Shown here: piece by piece, positions 36,161-48,122 of the stretch
How the letters are laid out: every line of letters starts with the position of its first letter
Numbering within the stretch: the first letter of the stretch is position 1
Assembly: GCA_037074705.1 (NCBI GenBank)
Contig: CM073590.1
Coordinates: 240,779,101-240,843,100 of the forward strand
Reading direction: 5' to 3'
DNA from: Zhengitettix transpicula
Taxonomy: Eukaryota; Arthropoda; Insecta; Orthoptera; Tetrigidae
Length of the DNA: 64,000 nucleotides
The notes under the pieces: generated by a model
What the model was told of the DNA's origin: nothing
The model's database searches: none
What the model saw: the letters and a program-made list of their open reading frames with translations, nothing else
Program-made: the position numbers and the translations under genes

Positions 36161-36524
36161 AATTTTTTCGTTTTAAAATATATATATATCTCCAAGTCGT
36201 TTTCAGTACATATATTTCCTTCTTTATTGGGACTTCTTGGCGGTTTAATTCTACTGTATTTTAAGAAACGTTATTTTTATCCGTAGAGTTTTTTTTAAAA
36301 AAAATTCCAGAAACATAAATACATTTATAGCGAATATAAAGTGGTTTGAACAAAAAAAAATTAATCATAGTAATCTGGTTGCGTCCATTTCGCGTATACA
36401 AAGTACATTTTTTAGTCAGGTTGGTAGCACATGTATTGATGAGTAATTTCTCGCGAGTTGATTCCGAATAATGATACAGAAAAAATCAATCATCATCTTT
36501 GTACTTTTAATGCAGGGGGGAGGG

Positions 36525-36876
36525 GGATTGTCTGCGAGGGTTATTCTCTCTCAGGCAGTACCTGCGAGGGATGTTATCTCGCAGGCAGAACCTTGTAGGA
36601 GAGACAGGAAAGGGCTACCTCTCCCGCCAACCAGGGAAGGGCGTGGGACAAGTACCCAATGCCCGACCTACCAGATGCAGGTTTTTCTAGGGTTTTCCCT
36701 GCATTTCTTTAGGCGAATGCCGGGTAGGATCCTTAAAATATAGCCCGGGGGCCCTAGTTAACCGTTGGCTACCTTCCTCTACCCTTCAGCATCCCCCCTT
36801 TCAAATCCCTTCCTATGCTATTAAAAGGGAGTTGCCCAACGTGGATTACCCTCATGTAGCCTGTTACCCTAAAAAA
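36525..36876 (+). mobile_element. R1 dispersed element, copy J (internal deletion)
   Basis: Has the two 5' hairpins and AGAACCTTGTAGGAGAGACA, then jumps from GGGCTACCT straight to CTCCCGCCAACC, losing ~230 internal bases. It ends GTTACCCTAAAAAAAA. Confidence 0.85.
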
Positions 36877-36877
36877 A

Positions 36878-37350
36878 ATGCCTTTTCCTCTGTCCGTTTT
36901 TGAACTAAGGTTCCCACAAGACGAGGCACCTCGGCCTGTTTTGAGAGGTGTATGTTCCGGGGTCACAGACCTTGGGGCATACGGTAAGAGTTGTTCTCTG
37001 TTCCCATTGGAACAGTCGGCCAGCTGCCTCCTAAACTGGTCGAGGCACGGAGAAGGTAATGCTGCGTCCCCACAGCAAACTCCTCTCCCGCTATCGTAAG
37101 GGCGTAGGACAAATACCCAATGCCCGACCTACCTGGTGGAGGTTTTTATAGGGTTTTCCCTGCATTACTTTTAGGCGAATGCCGGGTAGGATCCTTAAAC
37201 TATAACCCGGGGGCCCTAGTTAACCCTTGGCTACCTTCCTCTACCCTTCCACATTCCCCCTTTCTAATCCCTTCCTATGCTATTAAAGGGGAGTTGCCAC
37301 CATGTGGATTACCCTCATGTAGCCTGTTACCCTAAAAAAAAATTTTTTTA
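36878..37350 (+). mobile_element. R1 dispersed element, copy K
   Basis: Begins TGCCTTTTCCTCTGTCCGTT directly after the A-tail of copy J, in the same orientation. Ends GTTACCCTAAAAAAAAA. Confidence 0.87.
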
Positions 37351-37868
37351 GTGCAAACGGAAATATTTACAAGTAAAAAAAAAATTTACCTTTCAATTTC
37401 ACGCGCTGTGACCAACAGTGGGGGAAAAAAAATCTTTTCTCATGTTGACATTTTTGTTTTAACTCGTCGATAAAATTGTTTCTGTATAATAAACCAAGCG
37501 CTTGTGGGTATTCACGTTTATTTATCTACCTCCTACATTTACTTTCATTTATTTATTTTCGCTCTCGATTCCTGTATTTGTTCTGCGTCGGGCTTCGTAT
37601 TCTGTTGTTATTTCGAATTTAAATTGGCTTCTGCCTCTTCGTCTGAATACAGACGGAAGGAGAAGAAATATTTTAGAGAATTGCGTAACTGCGAACACTC
37701 TGTAATTTGTTTCTTAAAGACACACGTGCCTTTTCTCCTTCTACGTTAAATTTAGTGCTATATAAATTTGAAACGTCGAATTATTTCCAATTATTTGTCT
37801 CGATGGTCCTTACACGCCCACAATAAAGTGTTTTTTTTAACCAAGGGCCTTTTTATTTATTTCTTCTC
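37351..37868. other. No gene recognised
   Basis: AT-rich with A and T runs. Two overlapping short frames without motifs. Confidence 0.4.
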
Positions 37869-38740
37869 CACCGTCATTATTCTGGTTATATTTCTCTAGT
37901 CCTTTCTAGCCTTTAGACCTTCAAACTTCATCCACCTAACAGTCTTACGAGTTAGATAATATTATGAATGTTTATTATTCGTCCTATCCCAGTTTTTATT
38001 AATTTTCAGTGCCTCAATAACTTTCCTTCTCATTCATTTAAGAACGATATTATTTTAATACAGATCATTTTAATTATTAATTCTTTGAATGGTTAAGGCA
38101 TTTTTATTTATTTCCTGTTTACTGTTATAATTCCGGTTCGATTTCTCGCGTCCTTACTAGCCTTTGAACATTCCAGCTTCCTCCATCCAACATTTATGTG
38201 AGTTATATCGATGTTTATCCTTCGTTCTATCCCCATTTTTTTTATTAATTTTCTGTGCCTCAATAACTTGCCTTCTCATTCATATAGATATTTAAATCTT
38301 TGAATTTTATTGACTTCCTTTTATAATTGTGGTTCGATTTCTCTTGCCCTTACTAGACCTTCCACATTCCTCCATCCAACATTCTTGTGAGTTATATGGA
38401 TGTTTATCCTTCGTTCTATCCCTCTTTTTTTAATTAATTTTCTGTGCCTCAATAACTTGCCTTCTCGTTCATATAGATATTTAAATCTTTGAATTTTATT
38501 GACTTCCTTTTATAATTGTGGTTGTTCGATTTATCTTGCCCTTACTAGACCTTCCAGATTCCTCCATCCAACATTCTTGTGAGTTATATCGATGTTTATC
38601 CTTCGTTCTATCCCAATTTTTTTATTAATTTTTCTGTGCCTCAATAACGTTCCTTCAGAGACCGCTTCCTTCCCATTCTTTTAAGAACGATATTACTTCA
38701 ATAAAGATAATCTTAATATTTAAATCATTGAATCGTACGC
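37869..38740 (+). repeat. Tandem array, ~190-245-bp unit, about four copies
   Basis: The anchor GCCTCAATAAC lies at 38011, 38257, 38446 and 38638 (spacings 246, 189, 192). Units share GTTATATCGATGTTTATCCT, TCGTTCTATCCC, CCTTCTCATTCATATAGATA and TTGTGGTTCGATTTCTC. No coding. Confidence 0.88.
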
Positions 38741-39388
38741 AAGTTTCTTCGATCCTCGAAGAGGACGGACACCGAACAATCGTGTTGTTAACATTTCACA
38801 CCTTCATATAACCATAAAAATACTTATAACAATAATATTAATAGATTCTACAACAATTTCTTTTTCCGTTTTCAGATTTTATTCTGGATTTTTCGCCGAG
38901 TCGTCTTTACGATTTTTCGTCACCTGACGACAGCATCAAGGATATCGTAAACCTTGACTATTCTTTTCTTTCCTAATTCTATGTATTTTTGTTAATTTTA
39001 TATTTAAATTATTATTATTAGTAACGCACAATTACGCATTATGGAACCACCCTACACCCCCCCCCCCCCACACACACACACATACCTGACAGCCAAGGAA
39101 CATCTAGACTCCGAGTGATTGCAATGAATTCCCGGTAAACATCAACCATTAAGCTTTCGGCGTCACATTCGCCCGAGGATATTAAATGGATGCATTAATA
39201 ATTGCTTCTATAAACAACGACCACGCCTTTTTGTATTACGGTGAGCCGTGGAGGGTTAAATTAACCGGTAAATGGGTAATTTTATCCTTAAATTTTCCGT
39301 CTCCTTTGTCAATAAATTAAATATGTCTTTCTTATGTAACTGTAACTAAATACAAAAATATTGCCATAACGAAATTTAAATATAATAC
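38741..39388. other. No gene recognised
   Basis: AT-rich, with a C-run followed by (AC)n at about 39057-39081. Confidence 0.4.
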
Positions 39389-39911
39389 GTCTGTGTTAAA
39401 ATCATACTAATTAGACAAATAAATAGCAAAATAACAGACGAAAATAGGTGCTGAATTAAATAACCTCACAACGTTTCAGCAACCCTTGTTGCTTTCGTCA
39501 GGATGATCGAAAAAAAAAACTCGCGAGAGGCGTAAGAACGACGACACGTATTTAAAAACGTAAAGCCGACCTGCTGTGGTGCAGGGGTCAGCGTGACTGC
39601 CTCACAAACTCAGAGGTTCCCGTGGTTCGAATTCCCGGCGAGGGCACGGGTGTATGTGTGTGCGTGAGGGGAAACTCTCGGCAAATCAGTTCCCCGCCCC
39701 CCCCCCCCAACCGACAAGTAAAATTGAGTTCCCATACTGAGTCGCTAATAACATGAGTTGTTGATGCGACTGTAAATAAATTAATATACATCTATAAATA
39801 TAAAGTAAAGCTTACGGCTCTTATTTCCACCTGACGAAAGGAACAAGGATTGCAGAAACAGTGTGAGATATTTACTATAGCAAATGAATTTTATTTATAT
39901 AATTAGTATAC
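39389..39911. mobile_element. Foldback element FB5, interrupted by a SINE
   Basis: Outer ends CATACTAATTAGACAAATAA and TTATATAATTAGTATAC. The minus core at 39470-39501 has the best stem in the window: CTGACGA-A-AGCAAC-AAGG-GTTGCT-GAAACGT. The plus core at 39831-39860 is CTGACGA...GAAAC. The SINE at 39567-39790 sits between the arms. Confidence 0.68.
39567..39790 (+). mobile_element. tRNA-derived SINE, family S-a, copy 2
   Basis: Starts GCCGACCTGCTGTGGTGCAG, has a B-box-like GGTTCGAATTCC, an internal (TG)n and a poly-C run, and ends GCGACTGTAAATAAATTAAT as in copy 1. A short GTAAAGC flanks both sides, a possible partial target duplication. Confidence 0.82.
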
Positions 39912-39940
39912 AAAAAGGAAATTACTGAAATTGAGTCTCA

Positions 39941-39942
<2 letters not shown>

Positions 39943-39988
<46 letters not shown>
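39943..39988 (+). repeat. (AT)n microsatellite
   Basis: AT run into which the T2 element at 39989 is inserted. Confidence 0.95.
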
Positions 39989-39991
<3 letters not shown>

Positions 39992-40621
39992 AGTGAATAA
40001 CAACCTTAAGTGGCCGCCCTTGTGTCCGCGGGCCTGAGAAGGAATACATTAAACGTGCACGTGTGCTTGCCCGAGAGGCCAAAAGAAATCGCGGGTACTG
40101 GTCCCTTTTTTTGCATCGTTTGTGGGGGTGGGGTACGAATAAATACTCCGAACCCGGGTGAAAGTAGGACAGACGCAGGCAGACCGACAGATAGAGGACG
40201 GAAAGTGGAATGAGAGAGGTGAGAGGGTGGAAAATCCAGGCGAGCGGTAGCCAACAAAAGTCTTTTGGAGGGACGTCCATCGCGGTGAGGCCGAAGAAGA
40301 TGTGCTGCTTACTACAAGACCAGTGATTCACTGCAGGTCGACTGACGCCACAAGTAAAGTAAGCATCACAATTTATGTAAAGTACCTTCAAAAGTAGAAT
40401 TTTTTAGTCAGTGCGGAAATAGACTCTGTTCTTGAATAGCTACCGAACCGCCCACATTACCCTGTTGAGAAGGAGGACTTTATAACCAAGCCGGAGCTAA
40501 TGTTAATTTTTTTGCAGACCAATGTGTATCTGCTGGCGCCCAATAATATTTTTTTGATGTATTTTTCTATTTTCATGTAATAAAGTTTATTTTTAATATT
40601 TAGTAATAAAGGCTAATCATT

Positions 40622-40624
<3 letters not shown>
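39989..40624 (+). mobile_element. Solo-LTR-like element, family T2, copy 2
   Basis: Matches 4470-5118 end to end: TGTAGTGAATAACA...GTGGCCGCCCTTGTGTCCGC...CTAATCATTACA. (AT)n lies on both sides. A few indels separate the copies. Confidence 0.65.
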
Positions 40625-40626
<2 letters not shown>

Positions 40627-40661
<35 letters not shown>

Positions 40662-40665
40662 AATG
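40627..40665 (+). repeat. (AT)n microsatellite
   Basis: AT run on the right of T2 copy 2, probably the other half of the same target array. Confidence 0.93.
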
Positions 40666-41984
40666 CGTAATTATGTGCTCCCTCAACCCCCGATTCGGTG
40701 TTGACGATAACGTGAGTGAGAACCTGAAGATCATTTGTTTCAATTTTCTCGGGTAAGGTAATTTATTTCCTAATTTAATCGCGAAAGAGTGGAGGAGAAC
40801 GGGGAAAGGGGGGGGAGAGTGTTTTTAATTCGTGTCACCGTTGATAGAAATAATAAATTTTCCCGTTGATTGTGACGACGACGCCGACGTCTACTGCAGG
40901 TGAAACGCGTCACCAGGCGTTCCAGGAACGTTCTCTTAATATGCGAGGCCTTAACACTAGCGACCCCCTCACCCCCTCTCGTTTTTGGGTTATTAAAACG
41001 GAGTGAGGTTTTCCCTCGTACGTGAAGGCTCGTTAATCTCACGTGACAGCCTCGCTTCGCCTTGGCTCACAGAAGGGGAAAAGATCGATGTCGGCTTTGA
41101 ACTCCGGCAGCAGCAAAGTGATAAAAGCGTCCGGAGGAAAATCGACCCGCCTAAGGTGGGTGCGACCGGCCTTGAACCCTACCCCCGTGCGTGGGTAATG
41201 ACCTTTAAACTGACGCGAACGATTCTGATCGACAGCGTGACACAAACATTCACCCGCAACTGTCGCACAACAATTACAACGAGCCCCACCCCTGGCCTGC
41301 CCCCCCCCCCCACACACAGAGAATACTTCGGGGCGTTTTAACTTTTAAAAGTTTGCTGACCTTCGTGAACCTGACATTCGATTAAAAACTTTAATAACAC
41401 CCCGTTTCCTTCGACGCCTTCTACGAAGCTTCTACCGAAATAACTTGGAAGGTTAATAACGATTATTGCTCGTTGACATGAGCCAACAGGCAAAACAAAA
41501 TTAATGTTCCATGAACCTCAAAGTCGGGTGCAATTTAAATGGTAAATCAAGCACTGTTCAAAGTAGAATAAAAACAGAACTTGGAACTTAAATGGAAGGT
41601 AGTCGCTGACAGTCGGCTTACGGGTGTCGTGTTTTGAGCGTCCGTGGCATGCGCGGACAACAACAGTCCACTTCCTCAATCCTGACCGCTGAGAGTATAT
41701 ATATAAAGTTTTCTGAAGAGCAACTTTATAAGTCATTAAGTGAGTGTAATACAAGTTAATGTATAACATTTCTCAAACTTATCTGCACTTATAATTTCTA
41801 TCTCTATTTATAATAGTATGTTAGTGATTTGTTTAATAAATATGCTTAGAAATGATCAATTAATCTTTTAACAGTTGTATTTATCTGATGTCCTTAAATA
41901 AATGAAAACTTCAACCCGTTTAGTTATAAATTTATTATTAATTTTAATTTTTAAACATTATAATAGAAAAAAAAGCATTCTCAA
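40666..41984. other. Locally GC-rich block, no gene recognised
   Basis: 40780-41340 is CpG-richer than its surroundings and carries overlapping frames on both strands (112 codons plus, 92 codons minus) without motifs. It could hold an unrecognised exon. I cannot support one. Confidence 0.35.
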
Positions 41985-43690
41985 AGTTTCATCCCCTAAT
42001 TTATTTGGACCTCTTCACATAAATTTCTTAGAAAGATTTATTTTATTAGCTTATATATTTTTATTCTGTTCCTTTCGTTCTTTATCTCACTCACACAGTT
42101 TTCCCTCTATTCTATCTATTTCGCATCTCTCAACCTCCTTTCTCACTTCTCTTTCTACTATTTTCTCTTCTATATTTTCTGTATTTTTTCTAATTATTCG
42201 TTTCTCACTATTTACCTTATTTATTCTGTTCTTTTTTCCCTTCTTTCACCTAATATTCCCCTTAAATCTTTCTCGGTTCTCTTTCTTTTCTAATAAGATC
42301 TATTTAACGACCATTTAACACACTTTGTTTTAATCCAAAAAAAAATTATAATAAAAACCATTTTTTGAATTTAACAGCGCTGCGTTTTGTTACTTATTTG
42401 GGGCCTCTTCAGATTTTGTCTTGAAGTTATAAACGTTTTCTCAGTCTGAAAGATTTTTTTATTACCTTATGTATTTTTTATTCTCTTACTTTCGTTCTTT
42501 ATCTCACTCACACAGTTTTCCCTCCATTTCTCTCTATTCTATCTACTTCGTATCTCTCAACCTTCTTTCTCACTTCTCTTTCTCCTATTTTCTCTTCTAT
42601 ATTATCTGTAATTTTTTTCTAATATTTCACTGCTCTCTCTTTACCCTATTTACTCAGTTATGTTTTTCTCTTCTTTCACCTAATTTTCCCCATAACTCTT
42701 TCTCGGTTCTCTTTCTTTTCTAATAATATAAATTTAAAGACCATTTTAACACACTTTATTTTATTGAACAAAATTGTATACATCAAAACAATTTTTTGAA
42801 TTAACAGCGCTGCGTTTAGTTACTTATTTGGGCTCTCTTCAGGCTGTGGTCCGACGGAAAGATTTTTGTCTTGAAGTTATAAACGTTTCTATCAGTCTGA
42901 AAGATTTATTTTATTAGCTTATGTATTTTTTCATTCTCTTACTTTCGTTCTTTATCTCACTCGCACAGTTTTCTCCCTATTCTATCTATTTCGCATCTCC
43001 CAACTTCCTTTCTCACTTCTCTTTCTACTATTTTCTCTTCTATATTTTCTGTATTTTTTATAATTATTCGCTTCTCTCTATTTATTCTGTTCTTTTTTCC
43101 CTTCTTTCACCTAATTTTCCCGTTAACTCTTTCTATGTTCTCTTTCTTTTCTAATAAGATGAATTAAAAGACCATTTAACATTATTTTTTATTCAACAAA
43201 ATTTTATAAATCAAAACAATTTTTGCATTAACAGCGCTACGTTTCGTTACTTATTTGGGCCCTCTTCAGATTTTGTCTTGGAGTTATAAACGTTTCCTCA
43301 GTCTGAAAAATTTATGTTATTAGCTTATGTATTTTTTCATTCTCTTACTTTCGTTCTTTATCTCACTCGCACAGTTTTCTCCCTATTCTATCTATTTCGC
43401 ATCTCCCAACTTCCTTTCTCACTTCTCTTTCTATTATTTTCTCTTCTATATTTTCTGTATTTTTTATAATTATTCGCTTCTCTCTATTTAACCTATTTAT
43501 TCTGTTATTTTTTCTCTTCGTTCACCTAATTTTCCCCTTAACTCTTTCTCGGTTCTCTCTAATAAGATGTATTTAAATACCATTTTTATTTAACAAAATT
43601 TTATAAATCAAAGCCCTTTTTTTAATTAACAGAGCTACGTTTCTTTACTTATTTGGGCCCTCTTCAGGCTGTGGTCCAACTGAAAGATTT
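41985..43690 (-). repeat. Tandem array, four ~420-bp units with hammerhead-like motif
   Basis: The anchor CGTTCTTTATCTCAC occurs at 42076, 42493, 42946 and 43352 (spacings 417, 453, 406). Each unit is pyrimidine-rich on the plus strand and ends in a conserved block. On the minus strand this block reads CTGAAGA-G-GGCCC-AAATAAG-..AAC-GAAACG-AGCGCTGTTAA, at about 42383-42413, 42813-42842, 43239-43269 and 43638-43667. Long frames on the plus strand are just T-rich repeat sequence. Confidence 0.85.
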
Positions 43691-44029
43691 TGAAGAATCA
43701 ATGTTACCATGTGTTCTCTATATGAAATGTGACATCAAAGAGAGGATATATTAAAGAGCATTCATTCTACTATGAGAGAAACACATTTATCGAAGTTTTA
43801 TTAAGCTAAATTTGCCCGTTATTAATAAGAAATTGGACGTTCGGGATAGCACAAATTTTCTGGTATTCCGTTGTCTGTTTTATCAAAGAAAAGGTAGTCG
43901 AAAATTACTGTGGGGGGGAATAAAAATAAACACCGAAAAATCATGCGGACCATCTGGTGTTGTAGTCAAATAATTGTGGAACTTTATTAAACTGAAATCG
44001 AATACAGAATTCAGATATTATTTTTTTAT

Positions 44030-44219
44030 CGTTAAATCAAAATTGGAAGAGTCTATGACAAATTATAAATTTGAAACTGTCGGTCAGTTTAAGGATATAG
44101 GAGTATTACTATCCAATGAAGCTCATTTCGACAAAGTAATCAGCGGAAAGATATCAACAGCAAAAGAGACTTTTACGAAGCAAAGATTATCGTTAACAAG
44201 TAAGACCGTCTTAGATTGA
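44030..44219 (+). pseudogene. Non-LTR retrotransposon reverse transcriptase fragment
   Basis: YKFETVGQFKDIGVLLSNE followed by FDKVISGKISTAKETFTK. This is the Y-x-F/L-G-(V/S)-x-(L/I)-x-x-x-G ... I..RI..A..AF stretch C-terminal to the RT fingers and palm in many non-LTR elements. It ends in a stop at 44217-44219. No upstream RT motif found. Confidence 0.75.
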
Positions 44220-44965
44220 TTTTTTCTTTTACATGACCACCGCAGACCACTTCTTTTAAAAATATGAAAACTTATTTAAACAAAGTTATTAACCTATGTA
44301 GTAGGAATTTAGCGTGCAGTGGATCCACGGCACGCGATTTTTCGGAGTAACGATCTATCTGGACATCTAATCTCTCTCACTTTCTATAGCCAAATATGCT
44401 CTCTACGTCGAAGGTAAAATAAAAAGGGGGGTTTACACACACATGCAATAATAATACAGAAAAATTAGTCAATCGATTAGTAGTTTATTCCTTTAATTTT
44501 TGTGGCTTGATTTGCGTCTCGTATAAACAAAACACCGATTAAAGATGGCGCATGTCTCAAAGCTTTAACTAAACAGTTTTCAAGAGTCAGGCTTACCAAC
44601 GCTCAGGCCGTTCAAAAAATAATTTTCCGACATTTCGTATACGTTCACCAGTCTTTGTAGGAACTACGTTGAGCCAAGAAGGAACACACAGGCTCTCTGC
44701 TGGAAAACTGTATGATTAACTTACATACATTCACCATGGCGTTACAGCCCTTGTAGGGCTAGAGCCTGCCTCACTATCGAAGCCCGTCCTGCTATGTCCA
44801 ACTCCTTCGTATCTTAAATCATGTCCTTTTCTTCTTTGCTTTAGTCGTTTCCATTCCATGTGTCCGGCTTTGCTTAGTATGGCTTTCTGAATTATTTTTA
44901 TGGCATAGGGTTGTTAGCCTTACGACCAACCCCCAACCTGCAGGAACGGGTGATTTTTAATCAGT
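44220..44965. other. No gene recognised
   Basis: 44730-44960 (around TTGTAGGGCTAGAGCCTGCC and CGACCAACCCCCAACCTGCA) looks like old repeat material, but I cannot place it. Confidence 0.35.
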
Positions 44966-45640
44966 ACTAGCTGGGTGCCCGGCGTTGCCCGAGATGTCAT
45001 TTATCTATAACCCCCGATATGACTCCAATTTCGGCTGCTTTTGCGCAATTTTTATGTAACGCTACTCGAACCCTAATCATTATAATTAACTCTGAAAAAT
45101 ATTTCTTCAACGCAAACACCTGCCGTGTTTGCATGTTCCAAAATTTGCACCCCACTACCCCTGCATCTGAGGGGTAAATGCCAATTTGAATGTCGTAACT
45201 AAACACAGTGACTTCCATAACCTTTGATTTGACTCCAATCTCGGTTGTATTCGCGTTATTTTACTGTAAAGCATCTCCACCCCAAACCCGAAGGGTGTCC
45301 TTTTCACAGCGCGTAGGGGATGAAAATTGTATTCAGATAACATTGGTAGAAACACTATCAATATCTTTCACCCCTAAAAATATTTATCCGACTCAAATAT
45401 CGGCTGTTTTAGTATGTTTAAATATTTCCACCCCCGCTTCTGGGGGTGGAAGACGCGTCTCACCCCAACAGTGTTTGTTTCCTGGTCGCAAAGAACACGT
45501 GTACGAAATTTAAGTGAAAATTGCTCGACTGGTGTAGATTTTTATTTTATTTAGAAAACGTTTGTGTGGGAAATAGAAAAGGGCTGTTTTTAGGGTTTTC
45601 CGGGAAATTATTCGATTTTTTCTCGCCTTTTAAACCTTCC
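44966..45640 (+). repeat. Dispersed repeat family W, copy 3
   Basis: Starts TACTAGCTGGGTGCCCGGCG. Holds two internal partial repeats (TATAACCCCCGATATGACTC and CCATAACCTTTGATTTGACT) and ends GAACACGTGTACGAAATTTA. Related to 17185-17590. Confidence 0.65.
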
Positions 45641-47919
45641 CTAGACCTCCACGAACATTTCAAGACTAAGATAAGATAAATCTGTTCAGCCGTTCTCGAG
45701 TTTTAATGAGACTAACGAACAGCAATTCATTTATATATATATATATAGATTTTCTTCCCCTAGCCTTTGTAGATCCAACTACCTATGCTACAAGGCAGCA
45801 GCAGCTGGTTTTGGTCTGCCCCAGGTATTTTATTTCCCCGGTACCCGCCATATCTGGTGAGCGTTCCTCCATCCGCCACCTGAGGAGGCACCTGACGGCA
45901 GTCCAGCAACTCCATACAGGGTAAGATTAACTTACTTATTATAATTATTAACTAACAAAAATTGTGTCACAAAAAAAATTGAATTTATACAAGAAAAAAA
46001 AAGAGCATAATTAAAAAGAATGAGACATGGACTTCGAATGGTGAAGCTCAACATGGCAAAAATTAATTATATCAAGCAATTGAATTTTTTAATTAAAGGT
46101 TAAAAATGGAGGAACCTGGCAATAGACTACTTTATTTAATCCATTCCAACGATACCGTGCCGTGGTGGTAACAGCCGGTGCAGACTGGTGGCTGTGGTAG
46201 TGTCCGATGTTCGTGCTGGGACCCTCAGGAGCATCTCTGTGTCGGCGATGGATCGTGTCAGCCCCTCAAATTTCCAGTATTCGTTGGGTTTTTCCGAGTT
46301 GAGTCTGGTCACCGACCGCTCAAGCTCGTGGCTGGCTTACCAACTGCCGATTTTGCTTTCTCGAAATATCCAAAACACCCCCGCCATTTTTTTAAAAATT
46401 TTATATACCTGTCAGCTCAATATATTTAAGCTCTTCGCCTGATAGTTTTGGCGTCCCTTGGAACTGTCAGCCCTCTTTGGGCCCTTTTGTCGCGCGTAGA
46501 GTATCCTTTGGTCCGAGACCACCGTCAGAGTCCGCCATCGCGAAAAAAACAACGGCTTCCGTCCGAAATAGCGCGCATTTAAAGAAATATTCATTACACT
46601 GCTGATCCTCTGAATCCCCCCCCCCCCCAAAAAAAAACGTTTCCGAAAAGTGGGTCTTCTCCTTCTTTCTTCTCTTTTCATGGGTTGCTTCTTTTACTAC
46701 AGTAATGTAATACAGCACTTTCCATCCATCTTCAAGCACTGTACCATATTTTTGAAACTTGACGAAACAAAAATCCTCGATTAAAATAGAATAATAGACT
46801 TAGGGTTCACCAAAGTACTTAACATTAATTTACATAGATCCAAGATAATAAACTATGAAAACTTAGGATCATAAATAGAAGCTCTTGACGCCGCTACAGT
46901 AAATAAATTGACTATCTTCGAATTTGAAAATAAGGGTAATTTATAACTTTGGGAACTTTCCAACGATTTATGATATTTGTTTATCGGATTTTATTTCGAG
47001 CTGAATGCCGCCCCAGAAGATGTCGACTGCGCATGTGGACGAAACGTCGGGCCCTATAGTCCTTTATAAAGTGAATACAAATGTGAAAAAACGACAGTAA
47101 CGTAGTTCCAAACCAGTGTTATAAGAACGTATGGGGTTTATACCCAGCCAAAGCTTGCCATCCCAGGGAAATGTTATTGGTTTCGCTGCGGGCCTCAGCT
47201 CACGCTAGTTAAATATAAGTCTCACAGTCACAGAAGAAGAAAAAAATCTTCAGGACGATTTGGATATTTTTGTCCGTCTCTGGAGACGCAGAACCGTGCG
47301 ATTTCGTATTCAGAGTCTGCCCCCAACGCCAACGACAACCCCCGCCGCTGACTCCGTCGCCCCGTTGTCCGTACCATGGGACCCATATTCTTCAAGAGTT
47401 TTACTCTCCAAGATGGCTGCTTTCGCCCTGCCTGCGTGAAGGTCCCACGTGCGTCGCCTCCATACTAACGCTTTCAAAAATTCACAGCTTTAAAACTCGA
47501 TTCCGGTAGAAGGGAGGCCGTAATGCGTATAAGCACGGGGTTACTTAAAACTACCCCCCCCCCATGAAATGTCCTTAGAGGCTACACAAGCCAGGCTTTT
47601 TTTTATTTTGCTCCCATGTTAAAAAAAACCGTAACGTTTCACTTCCTTTACTCTGTCTCCAGTATGTTTCCTGTCACTCATTTGAAAAACTATTTTCATA
47701 AATGACAATTAAATTTATCAGCACTCGAAAATAAATTTCAGATACCTGTGACACAGATTTTTATTCATACCAAGACTCTAGTTTTTCGGATGAGTAAAAC
47801 AGAAAAAAAAAGCTGAGAAAACATGAGTGTGTCAGATATAAAAATATATATCATCTGTAGACTTTTCTACTTGAGATATTAATGTTGTGAAAAAAATTTT
47901 GTAAATAGAGAAGTTTCTC
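45641..47919. other. Unassigned DNA with one isolated hammerhead-like motif
   Basis: 47010-47050 reads CAGAAGA-T-GTCGAC-loop-GTGGAC-GAAACGTCG. Five of six stem positions pair, and the first motif base is changed from CTGA. Short frames at 46178-46442 and 46412-46739 have no recognised motif. A poly-C/A run lies at 46617-46636. Confidence 0.4.
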
Positions 47920-48117
47920 AATGGTTTTTCTAGGCTTTTCCCTGCATTTCTTTAGACGAATGCCAGGTAGGATCCTTAATATATAGCCCGGGGGCCCTAG
48001 TTAACCCTTGGCTACCTTCCTCTACCCTTCCGCATAACCCCTTTCAAATCCCTTCCTATGCTATTAAAGGGGAGTTGCCACCATGTGGATTACCCTCAAG
48101 TAGCCTGTTGCCCTAAA
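47920..48117 (+). mobile_element. R1 dispersed element, copy L (3' part)
   Basis: From GGTTTTTCTAGGCTTTTCCC to GTTGCCCTAAAAAG. First of three R1 pieces in the same orientation. Confidence 0.82.
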
Positions 48118-48122
48118 AAGAA

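Noticed and set aside
37869..38740. Possible CRISPR array
   Set aside because: Units are ~190 bases with no short repeat/spacer alternation, and the DNA is animal.
41902..43154. Three long plus-strand open frames rich in F, S and L
   Set aside because: They fall in the same phase of a T-rich tandem repeat and consist of repeat translation, not a gene family.
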